From: CAZICM01 sp964537685
GTDB taxonomy: Bacteria; Myxococcota_A; Polyangia; Polyangiales; Polyangiaceae
NCBI GenBank assembly: GCA_964537685.1
Contig: CAZICM010000008.1
Coordinates: 62,001 to 126,000 of the forward strand
DNA length: 64,000 nt
Direction: 5' to 3'
In this document: positions 1-9,228 of the stretch, in pieces
Position numbering within the stretch: position 1 is the stretch's first letter
How the letters are laid out: each line of letters starts with the position of its first letter
Made by a program: the position numbers and the translations under genes
The notes under the pieces: generated by a model
What the model saw: only the letters and a program-made list of their open reading frames with translations
Told to the model about the DNA's origin: nothing
The model's database searches: none

Positions 1-1048
1 ACCCTTCGACCGAGAACTCTGCAACGAGCAACTTCTGCCCGACCTCCAGTTCTGCATTTGGATGATGATCGATTGAAAAAATCTGGCCCGGCCAAAGATC
101 GATAGTGTTGGTGTCGAACGACACACTTCTCTTCTCGGCACGCAGCGACAGTAGAGAACGCTCGGAAAGGCTCTTGCCATATTTCTGTTCATAGCGCGCG
201 ATCCCCTTGTCATCAGCGGCCGGCGTATCGCCGCCTTTTGCGCCTTCGACGAGAAACGACCCTGGATCGTAGTGATACTGTTCCAACTTGTCCTCGGGCG
301 CAGCGGCCTTGGACGCCTCACCAAACAACTGGAACGCCGGATTTCTAAAATCATAGTCGCGAATCGTATGCGCGCCCGGCCTCACCTCATGCGCAACACG
401 CACATGCGAAACAAACTCTTTTTCCGCGGATTGAGTAGGGTTATCGACATAGGGAAGGGGCGGCGCGGCACGGGGCGAACCAGCATGGAGTTTGTCGCTG
501 AAGGTGAGAATGGAGCCTTTCGCGTCGTTGTCGGGAAAGACAAACGCGATGCCCGCTTCCTCCAAAAGCCGGCTCATAAACCCGTAATCGCTGTCGCCGT
601 ACTGAGCCTTGTATTCGAGCTTCGGATACTTGCCCCGATCGATGTCCCACTTGGGCTTGATGCTCCATTCGGCAAGCAGCTTGTCGATGATATCGGGAAT
701 GGAAAGGTGCTGGTAAATCCGAAAACCCGTGCGCTGCGTGAGCAGCCACAACTTGGGCACGATGCGCAGATAGTACGTTGATAGTCCCGTGGACTCGGCT
801 TGCACCTGCTCCATGTAACTGCAGATGCCCGTCCAGTAACGCGCACCACCGAGCAATGCCCACTTATAACCCGCGATCACCCGCAGGCTCGCGTCCTTTC
901 CCACAATGGATGGAAGGTCGATACTGTCGTTTTTTGAACGCGCCCACACCGACACTGTGAAGAAGTTTGAGACCGCCTCCTGCACCGAGAAACGCCGCAC
1001 GGACAGCGAAGACTCACCCGACTCAAACGACAGCTCCAGCACTGGCAT
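1..1048 (-). CDS. vgrG: VgrG-like type VI secretion spike protein (partial, C-terminus beyond left edge)
   Basis: Read directly from the reverse complement: 349 codons are open from an ATG at 1048 to the edge of the window. The start has a good ribosome site (AGGAGAA, about 6 nt before). The protein begins MPVLELSFESGESSL and shows the usual order of the VgrG/gp27-like N-terminal half: a first beta domain, the segment RIVPKLWLLTQRTGFRIYQ, then DIIDKLLAEW, then YGDSDYGFMSRLLEEAGIAF. VgrG trimers form the tip of the T6SS needle and carry effectors into target cells. The gp5-like beta-helix and any C-terminal effector domain lie outside the window. No other T6SS gene is seen to the right, so this may be an orphan vgrG/effector locus or the edge of a cluster. 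The family call is firm; the role is inferred from family. Confidence 0.88.
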   Translation of the reverse strand, partial: MPVLELSFESGESSLSVRRFSVQEAVSNFFTVSVWARSKNDSIDLPSIVGKDASLRVIAGYKWALLGGARYWTGICSYMEQVQAESTGLSTYYLRIVPKLWLLTQRTGFRIYQHLSIPDIIDKLLAEWSIKPKWDIDRGKYPKLEYKAQYGDSDYGFMSRLLEEAGIAFVFPDNDAKGSILTFSDKLHAGSPRAAPPLPYVDNPTQSAEKEFVSHVRVAHEVRPGAHTIRDYDFRNPAFQLFGEASKAAAPEDKLEQYHYDPGSFLVEGAKGGDTPAADDKGIARYEQKYGKSLSERSLLSLRAEKRSVSFDTNTIDLWPGQIFSIDHHPNAELEVGQKLLVAEFSVEG

Positions 1049-1424
1049 ACGCGCTTCTCCTGCTCACCCTGCTCACCTATCTCAAGCATCACGGAGCAGG
1101 AAAACACAGAATCAGTGCTCATGTCAATATTTTTCGTTCACATCTGTTTGAGCCTTTAAATCAAGGCTTATTCGCCACACTTCCCGCTAGGCGAAAACAC
1201 ATCCCTAATCTCTATTTACGTCTGCATCATCGATGCGCGCATTTAAAAATAGAAAACAAGATCAGCAGCCCACAACATGGACGCCCGCGCCTTCAGCGCA
1301 TCCCTGCGCTCGCACATAATCCCCTCAAAATAAAGGCTTTTCTAATAACGCAGCGACAGCGCGCTTTTTCGCCCACTGGTGTGCGCAATCATTTCACAGC
1401 CACTTCGCCGCGAATTTCCGCTTG
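1049..1424. other. Intergenic stretch, AT-richer than its surroundings, no gene seen
   Basis: This 376-base gap separates the start of the vgrG-like gene (reading left) from the stop of a small membrane-protein gene on the same strand. It is clearly AT-richer than the flanking genes, as expected for a promoter region of vgrG. I see no convincing coding frame, tRNA or strong hairpin. A long plus-strand open frame crosses it only because the minus-strand genes have few stops in that frame. Confidence 0.5.
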
Positions 1425-1814
1425 TCAAGCCCCTTTTGCATTGCCCGCCCCCACCACCTTCCACCCCGCCATCACCCCCGGTACCAGCATCCCCAAAAAG
1501 CTTAAATGGTACCACACCGGCAACACATTCCAGTACTGCAACTGCACCGCTATCCCCACCCCCAACAAAGCTACGCCCAGCCCTATACACGCCCCCAATG
1601 CCTTCTCTTTTGCAACCTTGCTTGTCACCACCCCGGACACCGCCGAATACACGATGCTCAGGAGTAGCAAAAGCACCAGCATGCCCGCGCTGTTCGCCGA
1701 CCCATCCGCCTTGAATGATGAAGGCGAAATCGCTGTAATCGCCGCGTTCCCTCCCAAAAACAAAACCGTCCAAACAACAAAACCAATAACCGCCGCCAGT
1801 ATCGCTCGTCCCAT
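1425..1814 (-). CDS. Small four-helix membrane protein of unknown function
   Basis: A 129-residue, very hydrophobic protein with four predicted membrane helices, roughly residues 5-27, 42-62, 70-93 and 99-120. It has short polar loops and a lysine-containing loop (SKVAKEKA) between helices 2 and 3. It starts at an ATG two nucleotides after the stop of the 94-residue gene upstream, so it is almost certainly the last gene of the minus-strand operon that begins with the trypsin-like protease near 5.1 kb. I do not recognise the family. Its position suggests a role linked to the envelope protease and binding protein, but nothing in the sequence shows which. Confidence 0.75.
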   Translation of the reverse strand: MGRAILAAVIGFVVWTVLFLGGNAAITAISPSSFKADGSANSAGMLVLLLLLSIVYSAVSGVVTSKVAKEKALGACIGLGVALLGVGIAVQLQYWNVLPVWYHLSFLGMLVPGVMAGWKVVGAGNAKGA

Positions 1815-1816
1815 GG

Positions 1817-2101
1817 TTATGCCGTCCCCAAACTCTGTACAAAGTCTTCAATATCAAAGGTTAAGTCATACAATCGATCATCTTGAAATTGATCCCGAAA
1901 TAACGAAGTCGCCGATAACATGCTCTTTACTTGTCCCGCCGTCGGCTTTTCGTGCTTTCGTAAATATTCCCCCAAGGTCTTTAGGTTCCGATTCGCTTCC
2001 ACCAAGTTCGGCCGATGAGCGCCTTCATATAAAATCCGCTCAACTTTGAGCGTTACTTCCCGAATCACTACGTCCAATTCATCCCGATTCTGTATGCCCA
2101 T
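1817..2101 (-). CDS. Small soluble hypothetical protein
   Basis: A 94-residue charged protein with predicted helical character (DVVIREVTLKVERILYEG near the start, LKTLGEYLRKHE in the middle) and no signal peptide or membrane segment. The ATG at 2101 is preceded by a purine-rich site (AGAGAGAA). It lies 15 nt after the stop of the binding-protein-like gene and 2 nt before the next gene, so all are probably translated from one message. I do not recognise the family. The tight spacing is the main evidence that the gene is real. Confidence 0.7.
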   Translation of the reverse strand: MGIQNRDELDVVIREVTLKVERILYEGAHRPNLVEANRNLKTLGEYLRKHEKPTAGQVKSMLSATSLFRDQFQDDRLYDLTFDIEDFVQSLGTA

Positions 2102-2116
2102 GATCGTTCTCTCTCG

Positions 2117-3739
2117 TTATGGAGCTGCCATGACCTCAATCCCAGCCGCTCCCTTGCCTATCGCGCCTTTGCTCGTCACCAAGCGCTCTACGCCAACATC
2201 AAATCGATCTTGCGCCCGTTCCAGGATTTTTTTGGTCCGGGCTCCGTCCACTCCCCCACCTTGGTTGATGGCTATTCTTAGCTCCGATCGCTCAAATACC
2301 CCCGCCAATAGCCCTATCGTGTTGACCAGCGCTTCTTCATCGAGTTTTGCGGCGTCCCCTACCTTGGCGCTTAAGATGACTTTTGCCTTGTCATTGGTCG
2401 TCTTTTTCTTATCATTGGAGGCTCCTGAGCTTCTTCCCGCGCTTGGCGGATCGACCATTTCTGGCATTGAACGCGCCAGCGATGCAATCACCGCGTTGGT
2501 CACAGGCGTCTCCTCGGGCACCGGTGTCGCCAAAATGCCCGCGCCCCGGTACAATTGCCATGTGCGATTAAACAGCGCGTCCAGTGTGAGCGCTCCACGC
2601 CCAGAAAGTCCTGAAATCCTTACGTTTTCTCCAAGCGACGCAGGCGCGATCTCCCCCATCCGCTTAAGCAGCGCCAAGGGTTCCGGCGCTCCATTGACCG
2701 CCGCAATCTGACGCGCTCCCGCGGGAGCATCCCCGCTCAGTTTACGCATTCCAGAGAGCCAGCCTTTGGCCCACACCGAAATGGCTTTGCCGTTTTTCTC
2801 CAATAAACCTCGCTGAGCCACCGCTACATAAGGCATCAGCTTGGGGGTGTCCGCTGTCGTGAGCAGCAAATGCCTGCGCCCTGATTTTCCGGGTTCCGTT
2901 ACAATCCCCCGATCAATCGCCGCCAGCGGGGCTTCATCGCTCTTGGCGTCCGGTTCTAAAAACTTGACTTCAGATGCCCCGATACCGGCTAAATCCAGCA
3001 CAAACAGACCCAGAAAACTCGCCGGATCGGTCGGAGCACCGGCAATTTTAATGTCTTTTGCGTCTTTGGCGTCTTTGGCCCCCGAGGGAGATGGTAGACT
3101 TTCTTTTGCCCCCACCAAGGCTTCCCGGCCTCTCGAAAAGCCGACAATCATAAATATTTCAGGGCTCAATGCCCGGAGTTTTTCATACGAAGAGACCATA
3201 TAAGGCATGGGAACGATGACAATATCGGCCCCATCTTTATCGGCTCCTCCCCGGGCCATGGCGCCTTCAATGGCACCCATCGAATCCACCACGCCGATAT
3301 GCACATCCAGCCCCGCGCTTCCAAATCCGCCCGTGGCCAGCGGCGCAAGCCCTCCGTTCTCTAGGATTCCAGGCGCCGCCAAATCCCAGCCCATGGTCAC
3401 CACCCGAAGCGATCTGTCCATGAGCTTGGGAGCGCCTCCATCCTCCGAACCTGCATCCCCGGCGCCCGCATCCGCCGCGCCCGCCACAGGTTGCGCTTGA
3501 GCCGAGCCGGAAGCCGCAACCCCCGTATTTCCCGCATTGGAGGATGAAATCGCTCCAGCAGATGCCACAGCGCCCGCGGACCCTGAAGCGCCCGTTGAAG
3601 GCGGCCCAAATAGTCCGGTTTCCGAAGGAGATAGCGAATAGGCCGGCGCTTGATGGTCAGGCCGGGACCTAGCAAACAATAAAATAGGAAACGCGATCAG
3701 CATCGCGATCAACAGCCCAAATACAATTCGTCCACGCAT
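2117..3739 (-). CDS. Membrane-anchored substrate-binding-like protein
   Basis: About 540 residues from the ATG at 3739; an in-frame TTG at 3772 would add 11 residues and overlap the upstream stop, but the ATG places a hydrophobic anchor directly at the N-terminus (MRGRIVFGLLIAMLIAFPIL). An Ala/Gly/Ser-rich linker follows (about residues 35-100). Next comes a domain starting LRVVTMGWDLAAPGILENGG that resembles the NMT1/periplasmic solute-binding fold, with a strand-helix pattern and MVSSYEKLRALSPEIFMIVGFSRG. The last 80 residues (ELRIAINQGGGVDGARTKK...) have a faint OmpA-like look that I would not rely on. It sits immediately downstream of the membrane-anchored protease and is probably co-transcribed. 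No permease or ATPase partner is nearby, so it may sense or scaffold rather than transport. The fold is an inference. Confidence 0.6.
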   Translation of the reverse strand: MRGRIVFGLLIAMLIAFPILLFARSRPDHQAPAYSLSPSETGLFGPPSTGASGSAGAVASAGAISSSNAGNTGVAASGSAQAQPVAGAADAGAGDAGSEDGGAPKLMDRSLRVVTMGWDLAAPGILENGGLAPLATGGFGSAGLDVHIGVVDSMGAIEGAMARGGADKDGADIVIVPMPYMVSSYEKLRALSPEIFMIVGFSRGREALVGAKESLPSPSGAKDAKDAKDIKIAGAPTDPASFLGLFVLDLAGIGASEVKFLEPDAKSDEAPLAAIDRGIVTEPGKSGRRHLLLTTADTPKLMPYVAVAQRGLLEKNGKAISVWAKGWLSGMRKLSGDAPAGARQIAAVNGAPEPLALLKRMGEIAPASLGENVRISGLSGRGALTLDALFNRTWQLYRGAGILATPVPEETPVTNAVIASLARSMPEMVDPPSAGRSSGASNDKKKTTNDKAKVILSAKVGDAAKLDEEALVNTIGLLAGVFERSELRIAINQGGGVDGARTKKILERAQDRFDVGVERLVTSKGAIGKGAAGIEVMAAP

Positions 3740-3765
3740 GGTCTTGCTTTCTTGGTTGTTGATCT

Positions 3766-5091
3766 TTACCAACGCGAGCTGGCACTCTCGCCAAACTTTC
3801 GTTTCTGGGGATATTCGCTCCGGATCAGCTTGCGGAGCTCATTCACCGGAACGGCTAAATTTAAGTTCTGGGCGCGCCCAAATCCCGATCCGATCTGCGC
3901 TGTCGTCACGCCAATCACTTCACCTCTCATATTGAAGAGAGGGCCTCCTGAATTGCCCGGCGATACGGGCACCGACATCTGAATCCAATGCCGGCCTTCA
4001 TACACCCGCCTTGACGAAATAAGCCCGTCCGTCAGCGTGTGCTCCAATCCAAGCGGATTGCCAATCGAAATGGCCCGCTCGCCCACCACCACTTTATCGG
4101 AATCACCCAATTTTACCGCCGAAAATTCAGGCTCGGGCCCCGCATCCGAATATTTTTTTGGATCGATGCGCAACAAGGCCAAATCCAGCGCGCCATCATC
4201 CACTAGCAATTCAATTGAATCAAAAATCGCGCCATTATGAAATTTAATTCTCAATTGCTGGGCGCCTGCAATTACATGATGATTTGTTGCAATTGTGCCG
4301 GATTCATCGATCATAAATCCTGTGCCGCTGCCCTGCATATCGGCGCCGGCTTTGGCAAAGATGGTCACGACCGTAGGCGCCAATAATTTAAAGAGTTCGG
4401 CCGGTGTTTTCTCGAGGCTCGCGCCTTTTGCGCCCGCGTCGCTTTCACCCGCATCCGGAACATTGGGCGCCGCAGCATCCGCCGCATCCGCCGCACCGGC
4501 ATCCTGCGTTTCGGCCTGCGAAGCCGCATCCGCGCCCATTTCGGCATCCGCCGCCGCATCCGCCGCACCCACCGCGCCCGCATCGGCCGTATCCGCCGCG
4601 TTCGCCAAAGACGCCGGCGTCGGCTCGGGAATCGCCGCCTTCACCTGCGCCAGCACATAAGCCGCCCGCGCCCATGTCACATAACCCGCGCCAAGCAGCC
4701 TATCGCCTTCGCGCGTGAGCAGGGGGCGTGTCTTTTCCGTCAGCGCTCCAGCGAAAATAAGCCCAAATCCAAGCCACATCACCGAAAGAACATCCGTCGT
4801 CAGGCCCTTGGCCCGCAGCGGATCGTCGGGCAACAAGCGATCGGCGATCACCAGCGGCACAATCAAGACAATGGCCAGCGCGCCCAATACCCGCGCATAT
4901 CCATTGCCGGTAAAGGCGCCAATCGAAGCCATTAAACATAAAAGCGCCGCGCAAAACCCGACGGCGAGAGCGATGGCCTTCACCACAAAAGCCACAGGGC
5001 CAAGCGGCTTTGGAGGCGGTTTTGGCAGGGAAATAGATGGACCGGGCTTGGTTTTCGCCGCCGGTTTTTCCTCGGATTTTTCGGTGGGCAT
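3766..5091 (-). CDS. Membrane-anchored trypsin-like serine protease (HtrA/DegP-like catalytic domain)
   Basis: 441 residues. After a Lys/Pro-rich cytoplasmic head there are three membrane helices (about residues 31-55, 65-85 and 98-118), then an Ala/Asp/Gly-rich low-complexity linker (about 155-225). The chymotrypsin-fold domain follows, with all triad motifs visible: TNHHVIAG (His), LDLALLRID (Asp) and SPGNSGGPL (Ser). The oxyanion region GTGFMIDESG is also normal for S1C proteases. No PDZ domain follows, unlike DegP/DegS, because the protein ends about 55 residues after the catalytic serine. It is probably an envelope quality-control or regulated protease whose catalytic domain faces the periplasm. 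First gene of a minus-strand operon ending at 1425. Confidence 0.88.
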   Translation of the reverse strand: MPTEKSEEKPAAKTKPGPSISLPKPPPKPLGPVAFVVKAIALAVGFCAALLCLMASIGAFTGNGYARVLGALAIVLIVPLVIADRLLPDDPLRAKGLTTDVLSVMWLGFGLIFAGALTEKTRPLLTREGDRLLGAGYVTWARAAYVLAQVKAAIPEPTPASLANAADTADAGAVGAADAAADAEMGADAASQAETQDAGAADAADAAAPNVPDAGESDAGAKGASLEKTPAELFKLLAPTVVTIFAKAGADMQGSGTGFMIDESGTIATNHHVIAGAQQLRIKFHNGAIFDSIELLVDDGALDLALLRIDPKKYSDAGPEPEFSAVKLGDSDKVVVGERAISIGNPLGLEHTLTDGLISSRRVYEGRHWIQMSVPVSPGNSGGPLFNMRGEVIGVTTAQIGSGFGRAQNLNLAVPVNELRKLIRSEYPQKRKFGESASSRW

Positions 5092-5429
5092 CGACGAAGG
5101 CTCTCCCTTGTATCGGCGGCTGAATCGAAGCCTTCTATGGAGCTGCCGTCAACCTTATTTAGAAGCTTAAGATGCCGTATACCTACATCGACAGCAGCCC
5201 TACGCGGCAACATCGTTGTGTTGCCGTTTAGCGTCTTGCCAAGGCGTTGAGATACAACTCAATCGTGTATGCCCAAATGTGAAAACCTTTTAAAACACCG
5301 GGTTTCCTTGCAGTGCACACCTGTATTGCACAGCAGCGCGGCCTCCAATAAATGTTGTATACGTTCGCGCCGCACGATCGTGTTTGCTGCTGAAAAGCGC
5401 TAAATCCGGCCCGGACTCCAAAATCGCCC
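5092..5429. other. Divergent intergenic region between protease operon and uvrC
   Basis: 338 bases between two genes that start in opposite directions, so it should contain both promoters. I could not pick convincing -35/-10 pairs. The clear structure is a perfect 8-bp inverted repeat at 5205-5226, listed separately. No open frame here looks coding. Confidence 0.5.
5205..5226. promoter_or_regulatory. Perfect 8-bp inverted repeat in divergent promoter region
   Basis: CGGCAACA (5205-5212) is followed by a 6-nt loop and its exact complement TGTTGCCG (5219-5226). There is no T-run after it and it lies between two divergent starts, so an operator-like palindrome is more likely than a terminator. 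The binding factor is unknown. Confidence 0.35.
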
Positions 5430-7550
5430 GTGGGAAATCCGCCTCCGAATGAAGCCCAGCCCGACCTTCTGGCGGCCAAACTTGAGTCTTTGCCGAATAC
5501 GCCCGGGTGTTATTTATTTTTCGATGCCGAGCGAAACATTGTTTATGTCGGCAAGGCCAAGCATCTGCGTCCGAGAGTCCGCTCCTATTTTCAGGAGGGC
5601 AGCAGCGATTCCCGTTATTTTATCCCGCTTTTGCGCAAGATTGTGCGCGATCTGGAGACCATCATCACGGCCACCGAAAAAGAGGCGGCCGTCCTTGAAA
5701 ATCAGCTCATTAAACAGCACCGGCCCCGCTTTAACGTCAAGCTGCGGGACGATAAAGATTTTTTATGTTTAAGGCTGGATCTTCAAAAAGAATGGCCGAT
5801 GCTCGAGACGGTGCGCCGGCCCGAGCCGGATGGGGCGCGGTATTTTGGGCCTTATCATTCGGCGACGAGCGCCCGCCGCACGCTGCATTTGGTCAATAAG
5901 CATTTTCAATTGCGCACATGTTCGGACGCCGATTTTGCAACGAGAAAACGGCCTTGTTTGCAATATCAAATAAAACGGTGTCCGGCGCCTTGTGTGCTGG
6001 ATGTCGATAAAGCGTATTACGGCGAAATGGTGCGCTCGGTGAGCCTGTTTTTGGAAGGGCGCCACGATGAGCTGTCCGGTGAATTAACGGCGCGCATGAA
6101 AGAGGCCGCAAAGGCCATGGAATTTGAAAAGGCGGCTATTTACCGGGATCAATTAAAAGCCATTTCGGTGATGGCCGAACAGCAGCGGGTGGTCAGCGTA
6201 AAAGACGTAGATCAAGACGTGCTGGGTATGTACCGGGAAGGCAGCGTCGTCGAAATTGAATTGCTCGAAGTGAGAAAAGGCCGTGTTACCGATTCATTTT
6301 CTTTTTCGCTGAGGCAAATGGAATTGCCCGATGAAGAAGTGCTGTCGGGGTTTTTGAGTCAATACTATGGTGATTTAGGCCAATCTTCTGTATTGCCTGA
6401 TGAAATATGTTTGCCTGTATTGCCGGACGGCGCGGAAGGCATGGCTGAATGGCTGAGCGAGCTTCGGGGGCGAAAAGTTATTTTATTGGTTCCTCAGCGG
6501 GGCGCGCGGGCTTCGCTGCTGAAAATGGCACGCGATAATGCGGCGCACGCATTTCATGAAAAACAAAGGAGCGGGGACGATATTGAGGCGAGGCTTTCGG
6601 AGTTGCGCGATAAATTGCGATTAAAATCGCTGCCGGTTCGCATTGAATGCTGTGATATTTCGCATTTGGGCGGCGGGGATTCGGTGGGTTCGATTGTCGC
6701 GCTTAAAAATGGGCTGCCCGATAAAAAGCGCTACCGGAGTTTTCATATTAAACAGGCCGCCGCGGCAGGCATTGGTATGGGGACGCCGGGAGATGATTAT
6801 TCGGCGATGTATGAAGTGCTTTCCCGGCGTTTCCGAAGGGCAAAGCTCGCTATGCAAGAGCAGGCCCAGAAATCGGCCGATTCGGTGTATGCGCCGCCCC
6901 AGCCTCCCAAACCTTTGGTATTGAGAGAACCAATCGATCGTAATTACGGAAATGCTCCGCCCAAACCATTCGATTTACCCGAGCTTCCCGCCGAATATGA
7001 ACACCGGCCCGAAATGGACGCTGTTCCCGAAGGCGATTGGGATTTGCCCGATTTATTGGTCGTCGACGGCGGGCGGGGACAATTGAATATCGCTCTATCG
7101 GCCGCGAGGGATTTGGGGCTGCACGGACTTGCAATCGTCGGATTGGCCAAAGAAAGGGAATCCATCAAGGGCGAGGCGATGGTCGACCGGGTGTATTTGC
7201 CCGGGCAGAAGAATGGGATTCCTCTTAAAGGCTCGAGTTCGGCGTTGTTTTTTCTGGCGAGGGCCAGGGATGAAGCCCACAGGTTTGCCAATCATGCGCG
7301 CAAAAAACTGGGCAAGGCACGAAGGCTTCATTCGGAAATCGACGATGTAAAAGGGCTGAGCCGCGAAATCCGGCTGGCGATGCTGCGGCATTTAGGCTCG
7401 ATGGCAGGCATACGCTCGGCGAGCGATGCGCAAATTCTGGCCGTCCCAGGCGTGAGCAAGCGCCATCTGCGAGCGTTGCGAAAAGCAATTCCCGCACCAG
7501 AAATCGAAACAGACCCTTCCAAGGACGATAAAAACAACGAGAACCTTTGA
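5430..7550 (+). CDS. uvrC: UvrABC excinuclease subunit C
   Basis: 706 residues from a GTG at 5430; no strong ribosome site is seen, so the exact start is uncertain. UvrC makes both incisions around a DNA lesion after UvrB loading. Domains in order: GIY-YIG nuclease (about 20-100, GCYLFFD...VYVGKA), a Cys-containing region (CLQYQIKRCPAPC), the UVR helix pair (about 216-245, MEFEKAAIYRDQL), the RNase-H-like endonuclease half (about 400-590, with ECCDISHLGG and LLVVDGGRGQLN) and a helix-hairpin-helix end (SMAGIRSASDAQILAVPGVS). Unusual: a Pro-rich stretch of roughly 60 residues (about 475-535) separates the SRRFRR motif from the PDLLVVDGG motif, which are normally close together. The family's usual length is about 600-620, and this insertion explains much of the excess. 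Apparently single transcription unit. Confidence 0.96.
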   Translation: MGNPPPNEAQPDLLAAKLESLPNTPGCYLFFDAERNIVYVGKAKHLRPRVRSYFQEGSSDSRYFIPLLRKIVRDLETIITATEKEAAVLENQLIKQHRPRFNVKLRDDKDFLCLRLDLQKEWPMLETVRRPEPDGARYFGPYHSATSARRTLHLVNKHFQLRTCSDADFATRKRPCLQYQIKRCPAPCVLDVDKAYYGEMVRSVSLFLEGRHDELSGELTARMKEAAKAMEFEKAAIYRDQLKAISVMAEQQRVVSVKDVDQDVLGMYREGSVVEIELLEVRKGRVTDSFSFSLRQMELPDEEVLSGFLSQYYGDLGQSSVLPDEICLPVLPDGAEGMAEWLSELRGRKVILLVPQRGARASLLKMARDNAAHAFHEKQRSGDDIEARLSELRDKLRLKSLPVRIECCDISHLGGGDSVGSIVALKNGLPDKKRYRSFHIKQAAAAGIGMGTPGDDYSAMYEVLSRRFRRAKLAMQEQAQKSADSVYAPPQPPKPLVLREPIDRNYGNAPPKPFDLPELPAEYEHRPEMDAVPEGDWDLPDLLVVDGGRGQLNIALSAARDLGLHGLAIVGLAKERESIKGEAMVDRVYLPGQKNGIPLKGSSSALFFLARARDEAHRFANHARKKLGKARRLHSEIDDVKGLSREIRLAMLRHLGSMAGIRSASDAQILAVPGVSKRHLRALRKAIPAPEIETDPSKDDKNNENL

Positions 7551-7617
7551 GCGGCGCCCTTCCTTTCTGTACCTTGGCCAGGATGTCCGCGGCCCAAATG
7601 CAAGGCTGTTTTCAGCG

Positions 7618-9228
7618 ATGAGCGACGCCGGCTCTTCTAGTTCGGGGCGTACGCTGGGCCGCTACGAGCTTCTGATTCCCATTGCCGAGGGCGGGATGGC
7701 ATCGGTGTGGGCCGCCCGGATGAAGGGTCAGCGCGGCTTTCAGAAGATTGTTGCCATCAAGCAAATGAAGCCCGAGCTGTCGGACGACCCGAACTTCGAG
7801 ACCATGTTTCTCGATGAGGCGTCGCTGGTTTCGCAGCTTAAACACCCGCATTTGGCCGAGATTCTCGATCTGGGCGAAGAGAACGACATCCTCTTTCAAG
7901 TGATGGAGTTTGTCGACGGCGAGCCTTTGAATTTGCTGCTGCGCAAGGCGAAGGGCGGAATTCCTATTCCGATTTGTGTGAGGATCACCCGGGAAGCCTG
8001 TTCGGGCCTGCACGCGGCGCACGAGCTTCGCGATGAAAACGGTGTTCCGCTGAATTTGGTGCACCGCGATGTGTCGCTTCAGAACATCTTGGTGACCTAT
8101 GACGGCGTGACCAAAATTATCGATTTTGGCGTCGCAAAAGCCTTGTCGAATGCGCAAAAGACTTCGGCCGGACAAGTCAAAGGCAAAGTGCCTTACATGT
8201 CGCCGGAACAAATTGTGTCCGGCAGCACGATCGATAGGCGTTCAGATATTTTTGCGCTGGGGATCGTGCTGTATCAGTTGGTGACAGGAAAACATCCGTT
8301 CCGGGGCGATACAGACCTCGAGACGATGATGCATATTTGCGATCCGAAGCCGGCCGCCCCGCCTTCAAAGCTCGTGCCCTCCATACCTCCCGCGCTCGAG
8401 CAGGTGATTTTAAAATCGCTCGAAAAAGACAGGGCGCGGCGATTTACGACGATGGACGAGATGCTTCGGGCGCTCGAGGTGTCGCTGCCGCCGGACCGGC
8501 ATGCGAGTTCCGAGGATGTTGCTCATTTTATGCGCGAGCATTTGGGGCAGCGGGGCGATCAGAGGCGGCAGGCCATTCAGGATGCGGGGCGGGCGCTGGA
8601 TGTGGCGGCGGGATTGCCCGCGGGTTCAGGGCGTTTGCGCACGCTTCCGCCGGGCGCGGTGAGGATGCCTCAAGGTTCTCAGGCAGAGGGGGCGGGACCC
8701 TCATCGGGAAGACCTGCAACGATTCCGCCGTGGGCTCGTTATATGGCGGCCCCGCCGATGCCCGGACAGACTGCGGGTGAAGCGCCATCCAGTGTTCCAG
8801 CTCCTGTTTGGCCCGGCGCGCCGGCCTCGGTTCCTCCTCATCAGGCAGCGGCGAATGCTTCGCCTTCATCGGTTCCATCGCAGCGCACCTCTGCTCCGCC
8901 CGCATCGGTGGCGCCGCATTCCGATCCCCGATCGCCCGAAGCCCGGCGCGCGGCGGCTCAAGCTGCGGCGCAGGGCAGGCGCAAGGCCATTCTTCGCACG
9001 GCATCGCTCGCGGTCCTCGCGGCCATTGTCGGTTTGCTGGTCGCGTACGCCGTTCTGCTGGCCACGTCATCATCCGACACGCCTTCACCGGCACCGAGCG
9101 CATCGCTCAGCGGCGCGGCGCCCAGCCCCACCAAAAGCGCGCCTCCACCGCCTCCACCGCCCCCCGCGAGTTCGCCTGCAACAGCACCGCCCGCAAAAAG
9201 CGCCTCGAAAAAAGCGCCCCGCAAATAA
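7618..9228 (+). CDS. Membrane-anchored serine/threonine protein kinase (PknB-type)
   Basis: 536 residues. The N-terminal kinase domain (about 10-285) has all key elements: Gly-loop AEGGMASVW, the VAIKQMK lysine, catalytic loop HRDVSLQN, the DFGVAKA metal-binding motif and the P+1 region YMSPEQ. A Pro/Ser/Ala-rich linker (about 320-455) leads to one membrane helix (about 457-483). A short Pro-rich tail ends in a Lys/Ala cluster, with no recognisable extracellular sensor such as PASTA. It should therefore be a bitopic kinase with the catalytic domain in the cytoplasm, as is common in myxobacteria. The stop is about 60 nt before the VanW-domain gene on the same strand, so both may share a transcript. 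Confidence 0.94.
   Translation: MSDAGSSSSGRTLGRYELLIPIAEGGMASVWAARMKGQRGFQKIVAIKQMKPELSDDPNFETMFLDEASLVSQLKHPHLAEILDLGEENDILFQVMEFVDGEPLNLLLRKAKGGIPIPICVRITREACSGLHAAHELRDENGVPLNLVHRDVSLQNILVTYDGVTKIIDFGVAKALSNAQKTSAGQVKGKVPYMSPEQIVSGSTIDRRSDIFALGIVLYQLVTGKHPFRGDTDLETMMHICDPKPAAPPSKLVPSIPPALEQVILKSLEKDRARRFTTMDEMLRALEVSLPPDRHASSEDVAHFMREHLGQRGDQRRQAIQDAGRALDVAAGLPAGSGRLRTLPPGAVRMPQGSQAEGAGPSSGRPATIPPWARYMAAPPMPGQTAGEAPSSVPAPVWPGAPASVPPHQAAANASPSSVPSQRTSAPPASVAPHSDPRSPEARRAAAQAAAQGRRKAILRTASLAVLAAIVGLLVAYAVLLATSSSDTPSPAPSASLSGAAPSPTKSAPPPPPPPPASSPATAPPAKSASKKAPRK

Noticed and set aside
967..2049. 360-codon plus-strand open frame
   Set aside because: It runs across an AT-rich intergenic region and opposite two minus-strand genes with good starts; composition is Pro/His/Ser-rich with no domain, typical of a shadow.
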